A stretch of 64,000 bases of DNA from Bacteroidales bacterium (GTDB taxonomy: Bacteria > Bacteroidota > Bacteroidia > Bacteroidales > Bacteroidaceae). Shown one piece after another: positions 17,595-25,324 of the stretch (its first letter is position 1; the number at the start of each line of letters is the position of its first letter). A program made the translations under genes and the position numbers. The DNA lies in contig JAATGU010000014.1 of NCBI GenBank assembly GCA_015654535.1, forward strand, positions 1 through 64,000, given 5' to 3'. The notes under the pieces were generated by a model. It searched no databases and was not told where the DNA came from. It worked only from the letters and a program-made list of their open reading frames with translations.

Positions 17595-18542
17595 ATGAAT
17601 AGAATATGTGAGCTTTTTGGAATTCAGTATCCTATTATTCAAGCAGGAATGGTGTGGTGTAGTGGATGGCGTTTAGCCTCTGCAGTAAGTAATGCCGGCG
17701 GATTAGGTTTGATTGGAGCAGGTTCTATGCATCCAGATGTTTTGCGGGAGCACATTCAAAAATGCAGAGCGGCAACAGATAAACCTTTTGGAGTTAATAT
17801 TCCACTGATGTATCCTCAAATTGAGGAGATTATGAAGATTGTGGTTGAAGAGCGGGTAAAGATTGTCTTTACTTCAGCAGGAAATCCTAAAGCTTGGACT
17901 ACTTATTTAAAGCAACACGAAGTGACCGTGACGCATGTGGTTTCCAGTGCTAAGTTTGCCGAAAAGTGTGAAGCAGCGGGAGTGGATGCCATTGTGGCAG
18001 AGGGTTTTGAAGCAGGCGGGCACAATGGAAGAGAAGAAACCACTACCTTTTGTCTTATTCCTTCCGTCCGAAAAGCAACGACTCTTCCTTTGATCTCTGC
18101 GGGCGGTATTGCTACTGGCGCAGGAATGCTTGCGGCAATTACTTTGGGAGCGGAAGGTGTTCAGATGGGCACACGTTTTGCATTGACAAATGAAAGCTCG
18201 GCACATCAATATTTTAAAGATTTTTGCCTAAGTCTCAATGAAGGTGACACTAAACTGCTATTAAAGAAACTGGCTCCAGCTCGTCTGGCTAAAGGTAAAT
18301 TTTTCTCTGAAGTAGAAGAAGCTGAGGCTCGGGGTGCATCTGTGGAAGAGATGCGTGAACTGCTAGGCAAAGGTCGTGCAAAGAAAGGAATTTTTGAAGG
18401 AAACTTAGAAGAAGGAGAACTGGAAATAGGTCAAGTAACCTCCCTGCTTCATGAGTTAAAGTCGGCTGCGGAAGTAGTAAAAGAGGTGATCGATGAATAT
18501 AATGCCTCTAAACAGGCTATTTCTGAACTTACTTCTTTTTAG
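17595..18542 (+). CDS. Nitronate monooxygenase / FabK-like FMN oxidoreductase
   Basis: FMN-binding TIM-barrel protein of 315 residues in the 2-nitropropane dioxygenase family. Visible are the N-terminal YPIIQAGMVW, SNAGGLGLIGAGS, the middle AIVAEGFEAGGHNGRE carrying the catalytic-position His, the phosphate-binding PLISAGGIATGAGMLAAI, and GVQMGTRFALTNES. The family spans nitronate detoxification and enoyl-ACP reduction (FabK); the sequence alone does not separate these. It is probably the last gene of the unit; a 22-bp repeat array starts 70 bp downstream. Confidence 0.9.
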   Translation: MNRICELFGIQYPIIQAGMVWCSGWRLASAVSNAGGLGLIGAGSMHPDVLREHIQKCRAATDKPFGVNIPLMYPQIEEIMKIVVEERVKIVFTSAGNPKAWTTYLKQHEVTVTHVVSSAKFAEKCEAAGVDAIVAEGFEAGGHNGREETTTFCLIPSVRKATTLPLISAGGIATGAGMLAAITLGAEGVQMGTRFALTNESSAHQYFKDFCLSLNEGDTKLLLKKLAPARLAKGKFFSEVEEAEARGASVEEMRELLGKGRAKKGIFEGNLEEGELEIGQVTSLLHELKSAAEVVKEVIDEYNASKQAISELTSF

Positions 18543-18612
18543 GAATCTACGGATCTTGATCTCTTAAACGATTAATCTCTTAATGTAATCTGATATTAAA
18601 TATTCATCTAAT

Positions 18613-18700
18613 TCTGTACAAAAGAATACATTGTTTTGTACAAGATAAAAGTATCTTTTGTACAAAAGAAAATAATATTTTGTACAAAATGAATTGATTA
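18613..18700. repeat. 22-bp tandem repeat array A (four GTAC-core units)
   Basis: Four GTAC cores start at 18616, 18638, 18660 and 18682, exactly 22 bp apart. The units read TYTGTACAAAA at the left with an AT-rich, less conserved right part. Most cores extend to the palindrome TTTTGTACAAAA. No fifth unit is seen on either side. The regular two-helical-turn spacing would put all cores on one face of the DNA. The core matches the array at 42644-42731. Confidence 0.9.
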
Positions 18701-19105
18701 TATACTGACGATCTTTACGTACTTTTTAGCCTAAGGGCTATTCTTTGGTTTATAAAATCAGACTGCTAAGTAATGTATTTTAATAAATGATTCCTTTTAA
18801 AGGTTGATTTATAGTGAAATAATTATAAATTAAGTAGCTGGTTCTACTAATAATGCTCGATAAAGGTGATAGATGAACCCCCAAAACGCCTTTTTTGTGA
18901 CGGATAAGTGATGAATGAATATGCATTTAATAAAAATAAGTTCTGTAAGTCAATGCGTTAAGTTGGGATCGTGATAGGTGACGACTGGAGTTGGATAAAA
19001 TGTTTCCGATAGCAGGTAGAGAGTTGTGCTCTAGATTTAATTTTTTTATATCGGCGCATATAAACACAGATAATTGTTGCCCTATATGAGGCTGGTGAAA
19101 ATAGA

Positions 19106-19150
19106 AAGAGCAACCAAGAGGATGAAAAATGATCTTGATTGTTCTTTTTA
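19106..19150. terminator. Bidirectional terminator between array A region and ald
   Basis: AAGAGCAACCAAGAGGAT (19106-19123) pairs with 19129-19146 with one C-A mismatch and wobbles; T-rich tracts follow on both strands. It lies 14 bp after the ald stop. Confidence 0.7.
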
Positions 19151-19159
19151 TATTAGGTG

Positions 19160-20266
19160 TTATAAACTCATTGCCTCATATTTTAATCCAAAAGTATGCG
19201 CAACGGCTGGATAGGTAACTTTTCCATTTACTATGTTGAGACCTAGAGCCAGACTGCTGTCTTCTTTGCAGGCTTGCTTCCATCCTTTGTTGGCCAACAT
19301 CACAACGTAAGGAAAAGTTGCGTTGGTCAACGCTAAGGTAGAGGTATAAGGTACTGCTCCGGGAATGTTTGCTACGCAGTAGTGCACAATTCCATCTACT
19401 GTATATTGTGGTTCCGTATGTGTGGTGGGGTGAGAAGTCTCAAAGCATCCACCCTGATCGATGGCAACATCTACCATTAAGGTTCCTTTTCTGAGTAGCT
19501 TTAGCATATCGCGGGTAATTAAGTGAGGGGCTTTGGCTCCGGGGATGAGTACTGCTCCGATCACTAAATCACAAGTAGGCAGTTCTTCTTCGATGTTGTG
19601 AGTGGAAGAATAAAGTGTTTTCACATTGAGTGGCATCACTTCACTTAGATAGCGCATACGTGGAAGAGAAATATCTGCTATTGTGACGTCGGCTCCCATT
19701 CCTGCGGCTACAATTGCTGCGTTGGAACCCACTACGCCTCCTCCAAGTATAAGTACTTTCGCTGGTTTTACACCTGGAACGCCTCCCATGAGAAGTCCTT
19801 TCCCTCCTTGGGGTTTTTCAAGAAAACGGGTACCTTCCTGTACCGCCATTTTTCCCGCCACTTCGGACATAGGAATCAGCAAAGGTAAAGATCGATCTGG
19901 TTTTTCTACTGTTTCATAAGCAATACAGATTGCTCCACTTTCAAGCATGGCAAAAGTTAGTTCTTTTTCTGATGCAAAGTGGAAATAGGTAAATAAAAGC
20001 TGATTTGGCTTAATGAGTTTATATTCGGCCTCAATCGGTTCTTTTACTTTAACAATCATTTAGGCTATCGCATAAATCTCTTCAATAGTGGACAACATGT
20101 GTGCTCCTGCCGCTATATAGGCATCATCCGGAAATCCACTGTTAATACCTGCCGCCTGCTGTACGTATACTGTGTGGCCTTCTTTTATTAATTCTTTTGC
20201 TCCGCCAGGGGTAAGCGCTACCCGGCTCTCATTGTTTTTAATTTCTTTAGGAATACCGATAATCAT
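19160..20266 (-). pseudogene. ald: Alanine dehydrogenase interrupted by one in-frame stop
   Basis: L-alanine:NAD oxidoreductase gene of normal overall length (368 codons plus one internal stop). The first 68 codons (20266-20063) encode the family N-terminus MIIGIPKEIKNNESRVALTP with the substrate-binding Arg. A TAA at 20062-20060 then interrupts the frame. The same frame continues with ATG at 20059 for 299 codons, with VKVKEP (catalytic Lys), MSEVAG, LEKPQGGKG, the NAD fold GGGVVGSNAA, the D-containing AIDQGG and NIPGAVP. Homologues carry a Glu or Asp at the stop position, so a single G-to-T change of GAA explains it. Because TAA is directly followed by ATG, two polypeptides made by restart remain possible. 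A sequencing error is the other alternative. Confidence 0.85.
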
Positions 20267-20720
20267 ATTGATAGAATATTAAGTTAAACATGCCGAAAGT
20301 TACATCTTTTTTATTATAAAAATAGATTAATATCTTTTTTTATTATCCCTTACCTGTAATATACTTTTGTTTCCATAGTCAAAGATACTTTTTATTTGCT
20401 ATTTATTATTTCTAAATGCTTATTTGTTTTTGTTTATAATAATAGAATGCATTATTAATCTGCAATAAAGTTACTTAGAGATTTGACAGTAGAGAGTATA
20501 AGAGTACACTAAAAAGCTGTTACAATATATCGTATTAGCTTTATTATTAAGATCATATTGATATTGTTATTTAAAATATAGAAATAAAATGAGAATTTAT
20601 TTGGATATATAGTATCAAAAAGATTATATTTGCACCGTGATTGGTTACACTTGTTTTTTATTGACGTAGATTTAGCCGGTCTGAAATCTTTTTATATAAG
20701 TTAATTAAAAATAAATTAGT
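20267..20720. other. 454-bp AT-rich intergenic region, divergent ald / P-II
   Basis: No ORF or RNA gene recognised. It holds runs of A and T and, near the right end, a well-formed promoter for the P-II/amtB operon. The ald promoter should lie at the left end, but no clear TAnnTTTG was found there. Confidence 0.6.
20600..20632 (+). promoter_or_regulatory. Predicted promoter of P-II/amtB operon
   Basis: TTTG at 20600-20603 and TATATTTG at 20625-20632 are separated by 21 bp and fit the Bacteroides -33/-7 consensus. This is one of the two promoters in the window with both elements well placed. It implies an 80-nt leader before the P-II gene. Confidence 0.7.
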
Positions 20721-21074
20721 ATGAAGAAAGTTGAAGCTATTATCCGTAAATCAAAGTTCAGTGAGGTTCGCAAAGCTTTGCATGAGGCTGATATTGAATT
20801 TTTATCGTGGTGGGATGTGAAAGGTCAGGGTACTGCCCGTCAAGGTCTTATATTCAGAGGAATAGCATATGATGTAAATGCTATAGACCGCATTTATATT
20901 TCTTTTGTGGTTAGATCTATCAATGTGGAAAAGTCAATAGATGCAATCTTGAAGTCCGCATATACCGGAGAAAGTGGAGATGGAAGAATTTTTGTTTCAA
21001 GTATCGAACAGTCTATACGTATACGGACAGGAGATAGAGGGGATGAATCCTTATATGATAAAGATGAAAAATAA
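20721..21074 (+). CDS. P-II family nitrogen regulatory protein
   Basis: Trimeric signalling protein of 117 residues that binds ATP/ADP and 2-oxoglutarate and usually plugs the AmtB channel. The N-terminus KKVEAIIRKSKFSEVRKAL, the T-loop region around GQGTARQGLIFRGIAYDVN, the B-loop TGESGDGRIFV and the C-loop IRIRTGDRGDE are clear. Tyr50 matches the usual T-loop Tyr51, but the following PK element (the Lys that salt-bridges 2-oxoglutarate) reads DR. The gene is 36 bp before amtB, the classic glnK-amtB pairing. Confidence 0.93.
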   Translation: MKKVEAIIRKSKFSEVRKALHEADIEFLSWWDVKGQGTARQGLIFRGIAYDVNAIDRIYISFVVRSINVEKSIDAILKSAYTGESGDGRIFVSSIEQSIRIRTGDRGDESLYDKDEK

Positions 21075-21110
21075 GAAAAATAGGTATTAAAACACAATAA
21101 ACATAAAATT

Positions 21111-22538
21111 ATGAAACGAGAATTATTTAAAAATATCGCAATATTCCTCTTCATGTTTTTAGCTGTCCATACAGTGGCAATTGCGCAAGATTCAACAGCT
21201 ACGACAGCAGATAAAATTAGCACGACGGAAGTAGCAGCAGCTGTGGCATCACCTGCCGCGGCTGTTACTGAAAAAGCTGCGGTGTTGGACTCGGGAAATA
21301 CAGCATGGATCATTGTTGCAACCATTTTTGTCTTGTTAATGACAATTCCGGGATTGGCTCTTTTCTATGGTGGGCTGGTACGTAAAAAGAATGTTATCAG
21401 CATCCTTATGCAGTGCCTTATTATCACAGGGGTGGTAAGTATTATCTGGATTTCATTCGGATATAGCTGGGTATTTGGAACCAGTTTTATGAAGTCGGGA
21501 AACCCATTAGGTTTTATCATCGGAGGATTTGATAAAGTGTTTTTAAAGGGTATAACTCTGAGTACACTGACAACCGGGAATATTCCTGAATTATTATTTG
21601 CTTTGTTTCAGTGTATGTTTGCTGTAATTACTCCGGCTTTAATTATTGGCGCCTTTGCTGAAAGAATTAAATTCTCCGGCTTTTTAGTTTTTGTTATTCT
21701 TTGGTCTATCATCGTTTACAATCCTATGGCTCACTGGGTATGGGGCGGTGGATGGTTGCAAAAAATAGGTGCCATTGATTTTGCTGGAGGAACGGTGGTA
21801 CATATCAATGCTGGTATTTCGGCCCTTGTTATGGCGGTGATGTTAGGCCGCAGAAAAGAATACAATGCAAACGGACATCTTTTAACTCCTCACAATACTC
21901 CGTTGGTATTTATTGGCACGGCTCTTCTATGGCTGGGCTGGATCGGATTTAATGCTGGAAGTGGATTAGCCGCTGATGGCTTGGCTGCCAATGCTTTTCT
22001 TGTAACACATTTTGCTGCTTCAGTTTCTGCTGTTGCTTGGATGGCGTTGGAGTGGATCATAAATAAGAAACCGACAGCTGTTGGCTTTTGCACAGGTGCT
22101 GTGGCAGGTTTGGTAGCTATTACTCCTGCGGCGGGGACAGTTGACGTACTCGGATCGTTTTTCATTGGGTTGGCTTCCGGCGTAATATGCTTCAGTATGG
22201 TTGCGTATGTTAAACCGAAACTAAAATATGACGATACTCTCGATGCTTTCGGTGTACATGGTATCGGAGGTATTGTCGGCTCTATTCTTACAGGAGTATT
22301 TGCTACTCGGTTTATTACTGGTGAGAGTGGAGCACAAGGTGCTTTGTACGGAGATTGGCACCAATTAGGGATACAAATTGTAGCCACTCTTGTTTCAATC
22401 GTTTATAGTGGAGTTCTCACTTTTATACTATTTTTGATTGTTAATAAGACTATAGGTCTCAGAATAAGTGAGGAAGATGAATCTGTAGGTCTTGATATTT
22501 CTCAACATGGAGAAATTGCTTATGGAGAAGATGACTAA
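21111..22538 (+). CDS. amtB: Ammonium transporter, Amt/AmtB family
   Basis: Trimeric ammonium channel of 475 residues with eleven expected membrane helices. Family marks include PGLALFYGGLVRKKNV, the phenylalanine-gate region, HWVWGGGWL, the first pore His in GGTVVHINAG and the second in FGVHGIGGIVGS. Ahead of the first channel helix is a signal peptide (LFMFLAVHTVAIAQ) plus an Ala/Thr-rich segment of about 40 residues. This fits proteins whose N-terminus is cleaved to reach the periplasm, but the extension is longer than usual. Regulation by the preceding P-II protein is expected. Confidence 0.96.
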   Translation: MKRELFKNIAIFLFMFLAVHTVAIAQDSTATTADKISTTEVAAAVASPAAAVTEKAAVLDSGNTAWIIVATIFVLLMTIPGLALFYGGLVRKKNVISILMQCLIITGVVSIIWISFGYSWVFGTSFMKSGNPLGFIIGGFDKVFLKGITLSTLTTGNIPELLFALFQCMFAVITPALIIGAFAERIKFSGFLVFVILWSIIVYNPMAHWVWGGGWLQKIGAIDFAGGTVVHINAGISALVMAVMLGRRKEYNANGHLLTPHNTPLVFIGTALLWLGWIGFNAGSGLAADGLAANAFLVTHFAASVSAVAWMALEWIINKKPTAVGFCTGAVAGLVAITPAAGTVDVLGSFFIGLASGVICFSMVAYVKPKLKYDDTLDAFGVHGIGGIVGSILTGVFATRFITGESGAQGALYGDWHQLGIQIVATLVSIVYSGVLTFILFLIVNKTIGLRISEEDESVGLDISQHGEIAYGEDD

Positions 22539-22568
22539 TTACGCAATACTTATAATAATTAGCTAGTA

Positions 22569-22602
22569 AAAAAACGGGGACCTTTTGATCCTCGTTTTTT
22601 TT
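22569..22602. terminator. Intrinsic terminator after amtB
   Basis: ACGGGGA (22574-22580) pairs with TCCTCGT (22589-22595), with an eight-base loop, an A-run before and eight T after. It serves amtB and, read the other way, could serve the convergent epimerase. Confidence 0.85.
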
Positions 22603-22648
22603 GTGCTCTCAACAGAAGCTCATTGATCTAAGCATATTGAAAATTTTC

Positions 22649-23506
22649 TTATCGATATAAATCTGTTAATGCAGTTTTTAAATCAGGATATTGAAATAAA
22701 TATCCATACTTCAACATTTTATATGGAAATACTTTTTGCCCTTTGAGTATGATAACAGCTCTTTCCCCGTAAAGCAATTTAAATACAAAAGCAGGTATAT
22801 GAAAGAAGATAGGATGATGCATAATTTTTGCTAATGTATAGGTAAAGATGAGATTATCACACATTTGAGGAGCAGTGCAATGGATGACTCCTTTCACCTC
22901 TTTATGATTGATAGTCCACCAAAAAATAGCCAATAAGTCGTTGATGTGAATCCATGAAAAACCTTGGCTACCAGAAGCCAACCTTCCTCCTACAAAAAAA
23001 CGAAACGGAAGAATCATTTTGGGAAAAGCTCCTCCTTTTGTGCTTAGCACCACTCCGAGCCGAGGAATGACGAGACGTACTTCAGGAGAAATCTTTTGAG
23101 CTTCTGCTTCCCAATCCATACATACTTTAGATAGGAAATTTTTATCATAAACACCATCCTCTTCACTCCACGCTTCATCTTCTGTATAAATACCTACAGC
23201 CGATGTAGAGATAAAGACTTCCGGCTTTACTTCCAGTTCGTTGATTGCTTGTACTAAATAACGTGTGGTCTCAATCCTGCTATTTCTTATTTCTTGTTTG
23301 TACTCATCTGTCCACTCACTGTTTATAGGGGCTCCAGCCAGATTAATTACTGCATCACAACCTCTTAATAAAGAGATCAACTTTGGCTTTTGTCCCAAAA
23401 GGAAACAGTCTCTCCCCAAGGCGTGTACTTCCACTCCCTTTTTTATCAGATAAGAAGTGAGGTTCTTCCCGATAAATCCTGTACTTCCTGCTATTGCAAC
23501 CTTCAT
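22649..23506 (-). CDS. TIGR01777-type NAD-dependent epimerase (SulA-like YfcH family)
   Basis: Extended short-chain dehydrogenase of 285 residues. The Rossmann motif GSTGFIGKNL is at residues 7-16, followed by GCDAVINLAGAPI, STSAVGIYT, a variant active-site region (no clear YxxxK), and a DUF1731-like C-terminus (LKYGYLFQYPDLKTALTDLY). The family is often annotated as cell-division inhibitor SulA-like, but that function is not established for it. Length is slightly short of the usual 295-300 residues, without loss of a motif. Confidence 0.88.
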   Translation of the reverse strand: MKVAIAGSTGFIGKNLTSYLIKKGVEVHALGRDCFLLGQKPKLISLLRGCDAVINLAGAPINSEWTDEYKQEIRNSRIETTRYLVQAINELEVKPEVFISTSAVGIYTEDEAWSEEDGVYDKNFLSKVCMDWEAEAQKISPEVRLVIPRLGVVLSTKGGAFPKMILPFRFFVGGRLASGSQGFSWIHINDLLAIFWWTINHKEVKGVIHCTAPQMCDNLIFTYTLAKIMHHPIFFHIPAFVFKLLYGERAVIILKGQKVFPYKMLKYGYLFQYPDLKTALTDLYR

Positions 23507-23613
23507 AACTCTTTTTATTATCTATTCTTTATAGAACAACGTTTGATACGACCATTATGTTGAATCTATATGATTAATATTTCCAATGATTATGCACTTT
23601 AAATAAAAATCCG

Positions 23614-23621
23614 TAAGTTTG
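23614..23621 (+). promoter_or_regulatory. Predicted -7 element for M23 peptidase gene
   Basis: TAAGTTTG, a TAnnTTTG match, 27 bp before the ATG. No -33 box at the proper spacing. Confidence 0.4.
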
Positions 23622-23648
23622 CAGCTATTGAATATAGTATTAGTTTGA

Positions 23649-25292
23649 ATGAAAAGATATATTATTGCTCTGATGCTGCTTAGCGAAATATCGCTATCAG
23701 CCCAAGAGTCCAAAAAGGCGGAATTTGTTCCGCCGCTTAACTTTCCACTTGTATTAAGTGGCAATTTTGGTGAATTAAGAGCCAACCACTTTCACGGAGG
23801 GCTTGATTTTAAAACGCAAGGATTGACCGGTTTGCCCGTTCACAGTATTGCCGATGGATATGTTTCTAAGATTTACGTATCTTTAGGTTCCGGATATATG
23901 ATTCACGTAAGGCATCCCAATGGATATACTTCCATTTATCGTCATATGATTGGCTTTGTCCGCTCGCTGGCTGAGTATACAGAGAAATATCAATATGATC
24001 ATGAAGTGGATGATGTGGAAATAGATCTTCCCCCTGGTCAGTTCCCCGTAAAAGCCGGACAGCAGATAGGATGGAGCGGTAACGAAGGATACTCTTTCGG
24101 ACCTCATTTACATTTGGATCTTTTTGAAACAGAAACGGGTGACTTTGTAGATCCTCTACAGTTCTTTACTAATGTAGTCAAAGATACCAAAGCTCCGAGA
24201 GCGGAAGCATTTATGCTATTTCCGCAAAGAGGGACAGGAGTGGTGAATGGCAGACAAACCAATCAGTCTTTTTTGCCCAATACTAAGCGTGTTATTGAAG
24301 CTTGGGGAGAGATTGGAGCTGGAATAAAAGCGCACGATTATATGGATGGCACCTATAATCGTTATGGCGTTCGTACCATTACGTTATATGTGGATGGAAA
24401 AGAAGTCTGTAGCAGTACCATGGATCGCTATTCCCCTTATGAAAATAGAATGGTAAACTCTTGGGCTTATGCAGGATTTCTGAAATCGTTCCGTGATCCG
24501 GGAAATAAACTCAGAGTGTTACACACAGGTGAAGATCGTGGTATCATTACCATTAATGAAGAGCGGAATTATCATTTTTTATTTATGCTGAAAGATTTAT
24601 ATGGAAATGTTTCTCGTAGTACATTTACGGTGCATGGCCATAAGCAAGACATCCCGGAGTGGAATCCCAAAAGCAAATATGTATTGAAGTGGAATGAAAT
24701 GAACATTCTTAAAGAGCCTGGCGTTCAAATGATCATACCTGCTGGTATGGTTTATCAGGATGAACCCATTCACTTTGAAGTAAATGAATATCCGGGTGCT
24801 ATATCTTCTGAATGTCAGTTGGATAATGTTGCGTTACCACTCCATGCACCCTGTGAATTGCAATTGGGTATTCATCGGATGATAACGCCGGATACCACAA
24901 AATATTATATAGCCCAGAAAGTAGGAGGAAGATTTAAATCCGTTGGAGGGAAGTATGCCAATGGATTTATTTATGCAGATATAAAGGAACTAGGTACATA
25001 CACAGTAAAAGTTGATACAGTGTCTCCCAGAATATTTCCGGTGTTAAAAAGCTTCTGGGGAAAGACCGGAATTGCTTCTTTATCCATCTCTGATAATGAA
25101 ACCGGAATAAAAACATATAAAGGAAAAATAGACGGTAAGTTTGTTCTTTTCCATTTGAAAATGCTGAGTTCCCGGATAAGTTGCCAACTGGACGCCAAGA
25201 GGATACGTAAAGGAGGCCAACATAACTTAGAACTTCTTGTGACGGATAATTGTGGTAACTCTTCTGTTTACCGTGATTCATTTGTCTGGTAA
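23649..25292 (+). CDS. M23 family metallopeptidase (LytM-like), secreted
   Basis: A 547-residue exported protein (signal peptide ending LSAQ18). The zinc site of LytM peptidases is complete: H49-x3-D53 in HFHGGLDF and H153-x-H155 in GPHLHLDL. Active M23 enzymes cut peptide crosslinks of peptidoglycan. The domain is at the very N-terminus, unlike most M23 proteins, and is followed by about 380 residues of strand-rich sequence, perhaps Ig-like domains (VRTITLYVDGKEVCS, IASLSISDNETGIKTYKGKIDGK). It stands apart from other cell-wall genes; the C69 dipeptidase follows by 32 bp. Confidence 0.92.
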   Translation: MKRYIIALMLLSEISLSAQESKKAEFVPPLNFPLVLSGNFGELRANHFHGGLDFKTQGLTGLPVHSIADGYVSKIYVSLGSGYMIHVRHPNGYTSIYRHMIGFVRSLAEYTEKYQYDHEVDDVEIDLPPGQFPVKAGQQIGWSGNEGYSFGPHLHLDLFETETGDFVDPLQFFTNVVKDTKAPRAEAFMLFPQRGTGVVNGRQTNQSFLPNTKRVIEAWGEIGAGIKAHDYMDGTYNRYGVRTITLYVDGKEVCSSTMDRYSPYENRMVNSWAYAGFLKSFRDPGNKLRVLHTGEDRGIITINEERNYHFLFMLKDLYGNVSRSTFTVHGHKQDIPEWNPKSKYVLKWNEMNILKEPGVQMIIPAGMVYQDEPIHFEVNEYPGAISSECQLDNVALPLHAPCELQLGIHRMITPDTTKYYIAQKVGGRFKSVGGKYANGFIYADIKELGTYTVKVDTVSPRIFPVLKSFWGKTGIASLSISDNETGIKTYKGKIDGKFVLFHLKMLSSRISCQLDAKRIRKGGQHNLELLVTDNCGNSSVYRDSFVW

Positions 25293-25324
25293 CACAGAGT
25301 AAGTAACAATAAAAACAATAATAG

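Larger units (their letters stand above)
18543..19159. other. 617-bp intergenic region between convergent genes
   Basis: No ORF longer than about 20 codons with a plausible start was seen on either strand. The region holds a four-unit 22-bp repeat array (18613-18700) and a bidirectional hairpin terminator (19106-19150). The AT-rich 400 bp between them shows no recognisable RNA gene, and it may be decayed sequence. Confidence 0.7.

Noticed and set aside
18613-18700. Possible CRISPR array
   Set aside because: Period is only 22 bp, the conserved part is 10-14 bp, spacers are about 8-10 AT-rich bases, and no cas gene is present. The same holds for the arrays at 42644 and 63372.
21890-22387. 165-codon antisense ORF within amtB
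   Set aside because: Shadow of the AmtB frame; composition (Pro/Thr/Ala rich) reflects reverse reading of a membrane protein gene.
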